This document shows, one piece after another, positions 1-7,091 of a stretch of 13,201 nt of DNA. A program made the position numbers and the translations under genes. The DNA is from Ectocarpus siliculosus (lineage: Eukaryota > Sar > Phaeophyceae > Ectocarpales > Ectocarpaceae), in the NCBI GenBank assembly GCA_000310025.1, contig FN649734.1, forward strand, positions 1,181,291 through 1,194,491. Reading direction: 5' to 3'. Position 1 is the stretch's first letter. Each line of letters begins with the position of its first letter. The notes beneath the pieces are model-generated. The model did no database searches, had not been told where the DNA came from, and was given only the letters and a program-made list of their open reading frames with translations.

Positions 1-2
1 AG

Positions 3-569
3 TTGATCCACTGGAAGGCTGCACTTGGCATCTTAGGATATGCAGTTAGGACTAGTTCTTTCGGGATTTCTTTTCAGAAGGGGACAATTTCAGGGTTTTC
101 TTTGATCACGTTCGTCGACGCGGATTACGCCTCGCGTGCGGCGGATCGTAGGTCGGTTTCAGGGGGAGTAGTAATGTGTGCGGGGGGAGCGATAGCATGG
201 TTTTCCAAGACTCAGAAGTGTGTGACTTTGTCCACCACGCAGGCAGAGTACGTGGCGATGGCGGACATGGGGAAGGAGATTCTTTTTTTGAGGCAGGTTT
301 GGCGCTTTATGTTGCCGAAGGAGTTGCGGCCGTGCATTCCACTGTACGAGGATAACGAGGGTGCTCTCCAGATCGCAAAACACCCGATCTCGAATTCCAA
401 CTCGAAGCACATCGACGTGCGGCATCACTTCCTCAGACAACTGGTAGATGAGAAGGAGGTAGAGATCATTCATGTAGCGTCGCAGTACCAGCATGCTGAC
501 TTCCTCACGAAGGCGCTACCTGAGAGGGATTTTGTGTTCCACAGGGACTACGTGATGAACTTAAATTGA
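3..569 (+). CDS. Ty1/copia retrotransposon polyprotein, C-terminal end (RT end plus RNase H), 5' partial
   Basis: This is the C-terminal end of a copia-type Pol polyprotein. Frame 3 opens with TTG (Leu), not ATG, and is open to the window edge, so the gene begins upstream. Residues 1-22 (HWKAALGILGYAVRTSSFGI) match the end of copia reverse transcriptase, usually HWKAxxRxLRYLxGT. An RNase H domain follows: VDADYAS with D39 (or D41), RRSVSGG at 49-55, the LSTTQAEY block with E82, YEDNEGA with D117, KHIDVRHHF at 135-143, and HADFLTK with D166. These supply a complete D-E-D-D catalytic set and the usual copia C-terminal signature. RNase H removes the RNA strand of the RNA/DNA hybrid during cDNA synthesis in virus-like particles. 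The frame ends at TGA 567-569, about 20 residues past HADxxTK, as is normal for the family. I see no frameshift or internal stop, so this end of the element looks young or recently active. Assignment to copia rather than gypsy is firm because RNase H is C-terminal and carries the copia motifs. Confidence 0.95.
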   Translation: MIHWKAALGILGYAVRTSSFGISFQKGTISGFSLITFVDADYASRAADRRSVSGGVVMCAGGAIAWFSKTQKCVTLSTTQAEYVAMADMGKEILFLRQVWRFMLPKELRPCIPLYEDNEGALQIAKHPISNSNSKHIDVRHHFLRQLVDEKEVEIIHVASQYQHADFLTKALPERDFVFHRDYVMNLN

Positions 570-920
570 GCAGTCCCGGAGTTTTTTGTGTTGTGTTTTT
601 GTTTGTGTGATTCTTTCGATTTGAGTATATGAGGAGTTGATTTTCTACGAGTTTGAATTCAAGAATGGCCGATTGACATTATATTTGGTATTTCTGTTTT
701 AATGGTTGGTTGGGAATACTTTCTATCCGATTGAAATTCTAAATGAGCAGTCCTGGAGTCTTTATTTTTGTTTTGTTTTTTTGCGTTTGTGCGATTCTAT
801 TGAATTGCTATTTCTGAGGATTTTCTACGATGTTGAATTCCAGGGTGACCGATGGATAATCTCTGCAGTGTTTCTGGTTTAATGGTTAGGAGAAGAGTTT
901 CAAACCGGTTGGAGTTCTAA
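563..920 (+). repeat. Diverged tandem duplication (about 178 bp x 2) in the copia 3' internal region
   Basis: Two consecutive units share the same order of landmarks. Each has GAGCAGTCC(C/T)GGAG at the start (568 and 745), then a T/G-rich stretch, GTGCGATTCT or GTGTGATTCT, and ATTTTCTACGA followed by TTGAATTC. Each continues with GACCGATGG or GGCCGATTG, then TTTAATGGTT, and ends with a TTC-TAA junction (~740 and ~920). Unit 1 runs about 563-740 and unit 2 about 741-920. A shorter third piece (GGGTTTAATGGTCATGG near 936) may be a further remnant. The first unit overlaps the Pol stop codon. Confidence 0.8.
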
Positions 921-1082
921 CGAGTTTTGTTTCGGGTTTAATGGTCATGGTGTTTTGGCGAAGACGAAGCATGAGATGGATGGAATGTTAATCACTAAGC
1001 CTTGCGTTCAGGTATTTGGTATAAGAGGGTATGCATGTGTAAGGTAGTTAAATGAGTCCGGGTGTAATCTTGCCAATGCAGC

Positions 1083-1094
1083 GAGTAGGGGGGC
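1083..1094 (+). other. Candidate polypurine tract next to the 3' LTR
   Basis: GAGTAGGGGGGC lies immediately before the TGTTGG at 1095. A purine-rich run directly next to a TGTTG LTR start is the expected site where plus-strand DNA priming begins in copia elements. The single T (at 1086) and the terminal C are small departures from a pure purine run. The call rests on position and composition. Confidence 0.65.
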
Positions 1095-1317
1095 TGTTGG
1101 ATGTACTCACAGCATCAACAGATTATTGCGAGCAAGAATTTCCCGAGCAGATGGAGCGGGGAGTTTGGGGGTTCAATGGTTGCTATGGATTAGATTTGGT
1201 GGTACCAACTTTATCACATATTGCAGGTTTGAGGGTATGGGTGTCTACAACGGAATTTGTGTGCGTGGCTTGTGGTTCCTCACTTCCTTTTTCTGTGTAT
1301 AATCAAGTCCTTTTTCC

Positions 1318-1507
1318 GGCTCTCACGCCAACCCCGGCTTCCACGCCCATACTCCGGCTATCACGCCAACCCGGCTTCCACGCCTTCAGGACTCCCACGT
1401 CCCTAAATATACCTTTACATCAGGGCCACCACGCCACCCGGCTTCCACGCCACAACTATATTATACACGAGCTTCCACGCTCCACCACGTAGAAGGGCTT
1501 TCACGCC
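1318..1507 (+). promoter_or_regulatory. Cluster of GGCTnnCACGCC boxes in the putative LTR U3
   Basis: The 12-mer GGCTTCCACGCC, or a variant differing at one or two positions, occurs at 1318, 1336, 1356, 1373, 1440 and 1496. Weaker forms occur near 1388 (GGACTCCCACGTCC), 1424 (GGGCCACCACGCC) and 1470 (GAGCTTCCACGCTCC). Spacings are irregular (18, 20, 17, 67 and 56 bp), so this is a motif cluster and not a pure tandem repeat. Position within the LTR, close to TATA-like strings, suggests transcription-factor sites or an enhancer. The factor is unknown. Confidence 0.5.
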
Positions 1508-1805
1508 CGCGGATAGTTTCTACATTTTGACCGTTGGCAGTACCCAGCTGCTGGCACCTTTTGTTTCCCACTACGGGACCCCGCGCCGAGGCACCCACGC
1601 ACAAAGCTACTCAACTAAGCAACCCACGCAGACTCAACGCGGCATGACCGCGGCCGCGCTGGGCACCAGACGCGGCGGGCCGTGTATTTTGTGCGTCGGT
1701 CTCCCTCGACGCGAAAGGAAAAAGCAATGGATTGATTGGTTAGGGTTAGGTTTCTATAGCAGATAGACCACCGCAGCTAGCTGTGCCCACAGCAGCTGCC
1801 CCCCC

Positions 1806-1811
1806 AATAAA
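1806..1811 (+). promoter_or_regulatory. AATAAA poly(A) signal candidate
   Basis: A canonical AATAAA follows a C-rich run, about 710 bp into the putative LTR and on the coding strand of the retrotransposon. It is a plausible 3'-end processing signal for the copia transcript. A hexamer alone is weak evidence. Confidence 0.4.
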
Positions 1812-1850
1812 CGATTTGATTTACCTATACTTTATGTAGCGCAGACGGTA

Positions 1851-1864
1851 GCGCGGCGCCGCGC
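1851..1864. repeat. Perfect 14-bp GC palindrome
   Basis: GCGCGGCGCCGCGC is its own reverse complement. It lies just beyond the putative end of the copia LTR. Its function is unknown, and the GC-rich surroundings make chance a realistic explanation. Confidence 0.5.
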
Positions 1865-2015
1865 CGCCACCTCCGCACGCACACTGCGCCACCGTCGCGG
1901 CCGCGCTGTGGGCTGTGCGCGAGACACGGCGCGCAGCACCTTGTGTGCATTAGTCTGCCTCCTCTTCTCCAGAGCCGGAGGCTGAAACATCGAACAGCGC
2001 GTTTTGAAAAGGGAC

Positions 2016-2062
2016 GACAAAAACAACAACAACAACGACGACGACGACGGCGACGACAACAA
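2016..2062 (+). repeat. Compound (ACA)n/(CGA)n microsatellite
   Basis: A run of AAC/ACA triplets passes into CGA triplets and back to ACA. It explains the Arg/Cys-rich and Ser/Leu-rich antisense ORFs across it, which are therefore not treated as genes. The rest of 1850-2239 shows no recognisable feature. Confidence 0.8.
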
Positions 2063-2239
2063 AGGCCTATAAACATTTGTTTTATACTTACCTGATACCT
2101 GACTAGAACAGTTAAACGTCACGATTATCATCCTCCGAGTGTATTTGTAACATAATGTAACGCCTACGAGGAAAGACTCTTATATGCATGTGCGCCGACA
2201 GGTTCAAACAAAGTTGCGCATGGGTACCAACACGTACAA

Positions 2240-2375
2240 CCATGGTCACGCTCTTGCCATGGTCAACCATGGTTAACCATTCACCATGGTTAACCATGGT
2301 GGATGACCATGGATGACCATGGATGACCATGGCTAACCATGGTTAACCATGGTGGTAAACCATGGTTAACCATGG
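2240..2375. repeat. Dense array of 12 CCATGG palindromes
   Basis: CCATGG occurs at 2240, 2257, 2267, 2284, 2294, 2307, 2317, 2327, 2337, 2347, 2360 and 2370. Spacing is mostly exactly 10 bp, with some steps of 13 or 17. Many sites are extended to TTAACCATGGTTAA, which is itself palindromic, and three are joined by GATGA. Because the unit is self-complementary, both strands look alike and the block could extrude cruciform or snap-back structures. It encodes nothing convincing: the antisense ORF over it (2112-2330) is low-complexity His/Val/Met. Confidence 0.9.
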
Positions 2376-2380
2376 TGAAA

Positions 2381-3480
2381 ATGCCGATAATGTAACCCCC
2401 TCCCTTGCCTGTCATTATCCCATTGACCCAGAAGATGCGATGACAACGGTGCTAGTCATGCGTTTGTGTCTGTGTTTGATTTTGCTTTCTCCGGTGGAGT
2501 GACCTCAGAATCACCCGCTCGCATATGTATTGGGTGTACGTGCTTGGCCAGCGGCGAATACACCCCGGCCTGAAATAAGGGATACCATCAATGAAGATTC
2601 AGGCGACTTCCAGTAATTATTGTTTTGCATGGTTATCTTTGATTCGTATTGTTGTCTTTTTTTTGTTTGCTCGGCATCACGTACCGAGCGGGAGAGATAG
2701 GCTCTATTAGATTGACACTCTACAACAAGTGGATGGTACTGAATGTTCCCCTGGAATGAGGTAGAGCGGAATACCGGGTAGTTTGTGTGGTTCGTAGAAT
2801 GGATTTCCGGGGATGGATGTGCTAGGTACCCCTGTTGTATGGCGTCACCCCCTCATCGGGGCATGCATGTGTGTGAAGAGACTATTATTCATACCAAACT
2901 TTCTCCAACGCGCGAGCCCGCCGAGTTGCTGACCCCCTATTCAACACAAGTCTTGCGACAAGCAACCCCCGGTTCGGATCATCTTTAACACTCTTCTTGC
3001 TGTTTGTCTGGATGGGGCCTGCCTGTCGTCCTTCTTATCTATTTACCTATTTCGGGTTTGATCGCGATCGGTTGTAAATAAATGTGATCTGCAATGGAGC
3101 ACGTTTGGTGCGGGGATATTCTGAGCCTAGTATTCGTTCCCGTTTGAATTCTAGCGTTTGGTTAAGTTCTTTTTCTCTTTTGGGGCAGTTGGCATGTGAC
3201 CCCGGAAGGTAACCGCGTCAGTTATACCAGGGTACAGTACTGATGATGTATAAGACACTGAGCAAAGACAAGGAAAAATTCAAGGTGGGTGTGAGAACCT
3301 GGCGCGTGGGGCTGAGGCTCTACTATTGTAGTTCCTACAGTGCTCTGTAAGATGTCCACCCAGCGCCCGCTTTTGTTGGGGTGTTGGGCTAGCTACTGCT
3401 GTAGCGCGAGTTGTGAGTGCTGCGTTGTACTCTTCGGAGAAATCACCCCACCCACAGACAGATGAAGACTAGACTATACA
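2381..3480. other. No gene recognised
   Basis: About 1.1 kb with mixed base composition and no ORF longer than 67 codons that looks coding. There is an AATAAA at about 3078-3083 (GTAAATAAATG), so it could include a 3' untranslated region or old LTR sequence. Neither can be shown. No tandem repeat stands out. Confidence 0.5.
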
Positions 3481-3545
3481 GTCTTATAGTCTACATACAT
3501 ACAGTCGTATACATATTGCAGGTACATCAGACTGATGCACCCGTC

Positions 3546-3571
3546 CCATACAGGGCACCCGCCCTGTATGG
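3546..3571. repeat. Perfect inverted repeat, 11-bp arms and 4-nt loop
   Basis: The left arm CCATACAGGGC (3546-3556) and right arm GCCCTGTATGG (3561-3571) are exact reverse complements around ACCC. Related half-palindromes follow at about 3599 (GCCCTATTCAGGG) and 3623 (GCCCTATGCAGGG). Another is at about 4457 (GCCCTGTATAGGGC). The recurrence suggests a dispersed short palindromic family rather than a chance hairpin. Confidence 0.8.
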
Positions 3572-3784
3572 AATCTGGCCTGAACGGGGCACAATAGCGC
3601 CCTATTCAGGGTTTTGGAGTGCCCTATGCAGGGATATGATATACATTTGACGAGATAAGGGAGGAAAGGAACGTCTCTGTCTGCACCTGAGTGGAAGAAG
3701 AGAGGGTAGCCCAACTTGTGACAATGATGTGTCTCGGTATGATGCGCTCGTCAGAAGAACGACCCTCTCGCTGTAGTGAAAGGT

Positions 3785-3797
3785 ACACACACACACA
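3785..3797 (+). repeat. Short (AC)n microsatellite
   Basis: A simple ACACAC run before CATGG. It has no further significance here. Confidence 0.7.
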
Positions 3798-3955
3798 TGG
3801 CTGTAAACACTGTAGCCACACCGTATTCTACAGAGGCTCATAGAGTGACCGTCAAGTACACGTGTGTTGCAGACCAGATGATGTGGTGGTGTTGGCGCTT
3901 AGTTGGCCGAAAATAGAGAAGGTGAAAGAGATTGAAGTAAAGAGAGTGAGCGAGT

Positions 3956-4007
3956 GGGGGCGAACACCACGGGGGCGAACACCACGGGGGCGAACACCAC
4001 GGGGGCG
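3956..4007 (+). repeat. 15-bp minisatellite, about 3.5 copies
   Basis: GGGGGCGAACACCAC is repeated three times without change, and a fourth copy breaks off at GGGGGCGAG. The period is a multiple of three, so it yields short peptide repeats in several frames on both strands. None of these sits in a credible gene. The flanks, 3640-3955 and 4008-4300, hold nothing else that I recognise. Confidence 0.9.
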
Positions 4008-4307
4008 AGCCATCCACTGTCATCACGGAAAGGAAACACACACTGGCCATTGCAACGTACCGATCACGGTAGTAGACGGTTAAACCGACCTAGGGCAACG
4101 TTACTAGAATATCCTATTGGACAACAGTCCCATGTACCATACTTCTATGGTTCAATGTATAACCCGTAGGTGTGTACAATGATCCGATTACTGAATCAAC
4201 ATACCGAACACTAGTCTATTCTGGTAATACTCCTTAGGTGAACCCACTACTTACTTTTGTGTACAGCAGTAAACCCGAGTGACTGACATAGAATACTCCA
4301 ACACTTT

Positions 4308-4375
4308 GTAGGGGTATGCTGTGCTGTAGGGGTAGGCTGTGCTGCCGCTGCTGCTGCTGCTGCTGCCGCTGCTGT
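4308..4375 (+). repeat. 18-bp tandem pair followed by an interrupted (CTG)n tract
   Basis: GTAGGGGTATGCTGTGCT is followed at once by the same 18-mer with one change (T to G). An interrupted CTG/CCG triplet run then extends from 4341 to about 4374. The Gln-rich antisense ORF here is produced by the triplets. Confidence 0.85.
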
Positions 4376-4500
4376 GAGGTGTTTGTGTTTGCCCAATTAC
4401 AGGGCAGGGTGGGACTGTGTGAAGCCCTACTTCCGAGGTCTCCGGAAGGTTGAAACCCGCCCTGTATAGGGCCTACGTACGCCGGCAATCTTTAGTCTAA

Positions 4501-4830
4501 CCAGGTTGCTTCTGAGGAAACAAAACCCACCCTGCCCAATAGCGGGTCCTGTCTTTGCCAAGAGATTTCATCCGCCCAATAGGGGGCACCCGCCTTATAC
4601 GTATAACCCGCCTTATAAAGTGTACGACTGCATCCTTACTCAGCGTGCCTCGGAAGAAATATAATCCGTCCCGCCCAATATCGGGTCCTGTCTTTGCCAA
4701 GAGCTTCATCCGCCCAATAGTCTAGGAGGCACCCACCTCATAAACCTGTGTATGCATAGATAGTCTATTTGGCCTATGCATTTATTGGACCTACGACTGA
4801 ACTTCATTTACCAGGTTGCTTTTGAAGAAA
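4501..4830 (+). repeat. Diverged tandem repeat with period of about 139-169 bp, two units plus a third start
   Basis: The block CGGGTCCTGTCTTTGCCAAG is identical at 4543 and 4682 (offset 139). TTCATCCGCCCAATAG follows at 4567 and 4705, then GGCACCC(G/A)CC in both. The unit start GCTTCTGAGGAAA at 4508 recurs as GCCTCGGAAGAAAT at 4647 and GCTTTTGAAGAAAT at 4818. The third unit keeps only its start before different sequence takes over. No ORF spans the units in a consistent frame. Confidence 0.85.
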
Positions 4831-4897
4831 TATGCCCTTGTAGGGGGAGCAGCATCTCTCCTACGGTATTTGTGCAAACTCCGACCGTCAACGAACT
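4811..4897 (+). repeat. Left copy of a ~90-bp diverged direct repeat flanking the tRNA-like units
   Basis: This stretch, from CCAGGTTGCTT through CCTTGTAGGGGGAGC, CTCCTACGGT and TGTGCAAACTC to CAACGAAC, matches 5518-5610 in the same order and orientation, with small indels. Its start is shared with the repeats at 4501 and 4640, so the repeat families here overlap. Confidence 0.75.
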
Positions 4898-4999
4898 GTT
4901 CTCTGCTGTACACTCGTGAACACACCAGCCGTCTGTTTCCTCAACACTGGAAGTACTCCTCTCCTCCCCTATTGTCCGTCCTACCGCAAATAACCGGTG

Positions 5000-5119
5000 G
5001 CCCCGGTGGTCTAGCTGGCATCCTCGAAACCTTCTTATTGGTCAGGTCAGGGGTTCGAATCCCGGCGTACGCGAGCTTTTCTTGCAGAGTGAGTTTTTCT
5101 CTCGCTTCCGCTCCTGGCC
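5000..5119 (+). repeat. tRNA-derived SINE-like unit 1
   Basis: It contains an A-box match TGGTCTAGCTGG (5007-5018) and a perfect B box GGTTCGAATCC (5052-5062) at normal tRNA spacing. These are the internal promoter of RNA polymerase III genes. A tail of about 50 bp (GAGCTTTTCTTGCA, then GAGTTTTTCTCTCGC) is unrelated to tRNA. The 5' GCCCCGG has no complementary 3' acceptor strand and two T-stem positions do not pair, so this is not a working tRNA gene. The GTGGTCTAG stretch resembles tRNA-Glu or tRNA-Asp in the D region, but the parent tRNA is unsure. Confidence 0.75.
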
Positions 5120-5133
5120 TAGGGAACCCGGTC

Positions 5134-5252
5134 GCCCCGGTGGTCTAGTTGGTATCCGCGAAACCTTCTAGAGGTCAGGTCAGGGGTTCGAATCCCGGCG
5201 AAGCGAGCTTTTCTTGCAAAGTGAGTTTTTCTCTCGCTTCCGCTCCTGGTCT
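5134..5252 (+). repeat. tRNA-derived SINE-like unit 2, head-to-tail with unit 1
   Basis: It is about 90% identical to unit 1 by eye and offset by 132-134 bp, with A box TGGTCTAGTTGG (5141-5152) and B box GGTTCGAATCC (5185-5195). The tail is the same as in unit 1, apart from one-base changes. A third A-box-like start (TGGTCTAGTGG, 5247-5257) follows in the tail but has no B box. Tandem dimers of tRNA-derived sequence are known in SINE biology, so a dimeric SINE is the best reading. Local duplication of a tRNA pseudogene is the alternative. Confidence 0.75.
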
Positions 5253-5259
5253 AGTGGAT

Positions 5260-5517
5260 AGCGCTCGTTCGTGTGTACACAGAGGGAAGAGAGTGCTGAA
5301 CTCTTCTCGCATTAAAAATCGAAGGCAAAGTACCACAGGAGGGGAGGGTAGCGAGGGGTCCTTCTGTGTGGCCACGGGTTGGAGTAAACGGCACTAGTGC
5401 TGTGAGCGCTAATTTGAAGTGAAGACAAAATGATTAAAAAAAAATGAACCGCCGGAATTTTATTTGTGGTGTTCGAAGAAAAAAAAACACCGACACCGAC
5501 CAAGACTACAATATCAG
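5260..5517. other. No gene recognised; A-rich tract
   Basis: This follows the tRNA-like dimer. It holds an A-rich stretch around 5430-5443 (GATTAAAAAAAAATG), and another A-run at 5480-5487. Either could be the remains of a SINE poly(A) tail, but the distance from the B boxes makes that uncertain. ORFs here are short and lack recognisable motifs. Confidence 0.4.
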
Positions 5518-5610
5518 CCAAGTTACTGTGCATATCCTTGTACCAGGGGGAGCGGCATCTGTCCGTCTCCTACGGTGGTTGTGCAAACTCTCCGATCCTC
5601 AACGAACGGT
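5518..5610 (+). repeat. Right copy of the ~90-bp diverged direct repeat
   Basis: It matches 4811-4897: CCAAGTTACT, CCTTGTACCAGGGGGAGC, CTCCTACGGT, TGTGCAAACTC and CAACGAAC occur in the same order. The two copies lie about 707-713 bp apart and enclose the tRNA-like dimer. Confidence 0.75.
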
Positions 5611-6690
5611 ATTATTCACGTAAGCACAGCAGCAGCGAGCACCCTAACCCTACACGTACAGCAACTCCTTGTTGTTCCTCGCTACCGATATGGTTTGTCA
5701 CACCTTGGGGTCTCCACATCCTTTCTTTGCTAAAGATCAGGGATCCACATCGGCACGTTGGGGGATCGGGAAATAGAAGTACCGCACATTTTCCGCATAT
5801 CAACTGTAGCTACTGCCGCTGCTGTATGTCGGACCTTGCCGTTGTGTACATCTCTCCGGCAGGACCTGGGGGGCTCGATGAAGTCGCGCGGTGCGCGATT
5901 GTGATGCCAGTACTTGCCTTTGGAGAAGAGATTGCAGCAAGTTGCCCAGAGAAAGAAGAAAACGACGAGCGGTTCAGCACGACACGACACCTGCCCACGG
6001 AACTCTTCATTCAGCCGATGAGACGCGCTGTGGGCGGATTTTGATGATTGTTTCCGAGAAGAGATTGCAGCAAGAACTTGCGGAGAGATCTGACGTGCCA
6101 ACTGCCAAAACTGCCAATCAATTTTCTGTACCAGAGGTACATTGTCAGTCACGCTTTCTTGCGACCAGTTGGCCACACCCACTGCCATCACCCCCTCTCA
6201 TCACACTCCTCTCCTCTTCTTCCTGCTTCTCCTCCTCTCACTTGGCAACGGCAGCACTTGGCAACGGCAGCAGAAACAAGAACGCAGATACTTTATTCCA
6301 CAGGAACGATCCACTCATCGCGGAAGGAGCGTGAGTATCAGCTACCGTGTGTAGTCTACATCTACCTAAGCAGTTTTCGACTGAATAACCCTCTACATGT
6401 AGCCAGAAAGTATTGTGCGCTTGTTGTTCTTTTTGGTTCGGTTCCCGTGAAACGGATAGGACCTTTTTTGGTTTTCGGTAGCTGGTGGCCACGGGCGTTG
6501 TTCATGGAGGGAGTAGATGGCACCAGAAATAGTTCGGGTTGGAGGGGAGGGGTAAGGCCCACCGATCATGCCAGAAAAGAGCCGACATGGTCTGCAGCGC
6601 CGTGTGATGTGCCCATGCCGCTCCTGGGAATTGTGTCGATCTTCATCTTGACGAATCACGAATGAGCTGTTGTTTGTATGTATGTACATT
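5611..6690. other. Gene-free stretch with short direct repeats
   Basis: GAGAAGAGATTGCAGCAAG occurs at 5923-5941 and again at 6056-6074 (offset 133), and further partial similarity continues to the right. A 16-bp unit, CTTGGCAACGGCAGCA, is repeated exactly at 6241-6256 and 6257-6272. Long ORFs across the region (for example 5466-6044 and 6048-6665 on +, 5730-6191 on -) overlap each other, have no recognisable domain and look like chance frames. I do not call a gene here. Confidence 0.5.
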
Positions 6691-6821
6691 AGTAATCTCG
6701 GATTTGAGACGCATCTAGATTTCGGAACGAAATCGAGAAGAGTCAGATATTCCAGAAAGGATGTTGGAAAATGACCCCACCTAGTTCAGTCCCCCTTTTC
6801 TCTCCCGAAATACGCCGGAGC
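6691..6821 (+). repeat. 131-bp direct repeat, copy 1 (left flank of the YR unit)
   Basis: It begins AGTAATCTCGGATTTGAGAC and ends ATACGCCGGAGC. Apart from one missing A, in the run near 6770, it appears identical to 8701-8832. A weaker match continues about 25 bp further (AGGAGAAGGGGTATATT against AGGAGAAGGGATATATT). The TATATAG element that follows copy 2 is replaced by CAGAGG here, so any promoter at this junction is probably degraded. A pyrimidine-rich run (CCCCCTTTTCTCTCCC) lies within the repeat. Confidence 0.95.
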
Positions 6822-6882
6822 AGAGGAGAAGGGGTATATTTGAGACGAGTGCAGCAGGCGGCAGTACGGTCTTTGCTGATTT

Positions 6883-6899
6883 CCCCGCCTAATGCGGGG
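6883..6899. repeat. Short GC-rich hairpin in the leader
   Basis: CCCCGC (6883-6888) and GCGGGG (6894-6899) pair across CTAAT. The hairpin sits in the leader between the first direct repeat and the A run. It could be a structural element of the transcript or incidental. Confidence 0.5.
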
Positions 6900-7016
6900 G
6901 GATATTTCCAGTGGCCCTGCCCAGATGGGTCCCTGAAAGAGTGGAAGTACCCGAGGTGGTCCATGGTAGCTTACGAGGTTGATTTTGGTTCTTGTTCTTA
7001 GGTGGCCGCCGCTCTT

Positions 7017-7017
<1 letters not shown>

Positions 7018-7056
<39 letters not shown>
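7018..7056 (+). repeat. 39-bp poly(A) tract
   Basis: An uninterrupted A run lies 35 bp before the YR start codon. It may be a retroposition or template-switch scar marking the junction where internal sequence was lost, or an expanded microsatellite. It also creates a poly-Phe stretch in an antisense ORF (6786-7769), which I do not accept as a gene. Confidence 0.9.
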
Positions 7057-7059
<3 letters not shown>

Positions 7060-7091
7060 CTTTGATTGACACCGGTACCTTGTAATGCAGC

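Larger units (their letters stand above)
1..1850 (+). mobile_element. 3' part of a Ty1/copia LTR retrotransposon
   Basis: The element is truncated by the left window edge. In order, it contains the end of Pol (to 569), about 520 bp of untranslated internal sequence including a tandem duplication, a purine-rich tract (1083-1093), and a 3' LTR that starts TGTTGG at 1095. The right boundary is uncertain. An AATAAA at 1806-1811 suggests that the LTR transcript end lies close to 1830-1850. The 5' LTR is not in the window, so neither the terminal CA nor the target-site duplication can be fixed. The coordinates after 1095 are therefore an estimate. Confidence 0.75.
1095..1850 (+). repeat. Probable copia 3' LTR (right end approximate)
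   Basis: It starts TGTTGGATGT, the canonical form for copia LTRs, directly after the polypurine tract and about 525 bp after the Pol stop. The interior holds an array of CACGCC boxes (1318-1507) and TATA-like strings (CTAAATATA near 1403, CTATATTATAC near 1456), which fit a U3 promoter. AATAAA at 1806-1811 fits a poly(A) signal. No clear inverted terminus (TCCAACA) was found downstream, so the right end is an inference. The LTR could be shorter, or it could be interrupted. Confidence 0.6.

Noticed and set aside
1052-1492. 146-codon ORF across the LTR start
   Set aside because: It crosses the polypurine tract and LTR boundary and its second half is translated from the CACGCC boxes.
1825-2131. 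Antisense Arg/Cys-rich and Ser/Leu-rich ORFs
   Set aside because: They are made by the ACA/CGA microsatellite and GC-rich simple sequence.
2240-2375. Telomere-like repeat
   Set aside because: The TTAACC strings are part of palindromic CCATGG units and do not form a uniform G-rich/C-rich strand repeat.
5000-5210. Functional tRNA genes
   Set aside because: A and B boxes are good, but the acceptor stem has no partner, two T-stem pairs fail and the D stem is poor.
5466-6665. ORFs of 192 and 205 codons (5466-6044 and 6048-6665) as host genes
   Set aside because: They overlap other open frames, have mixed unstructured composition and contain short DNA repeats; I recognise no motif.
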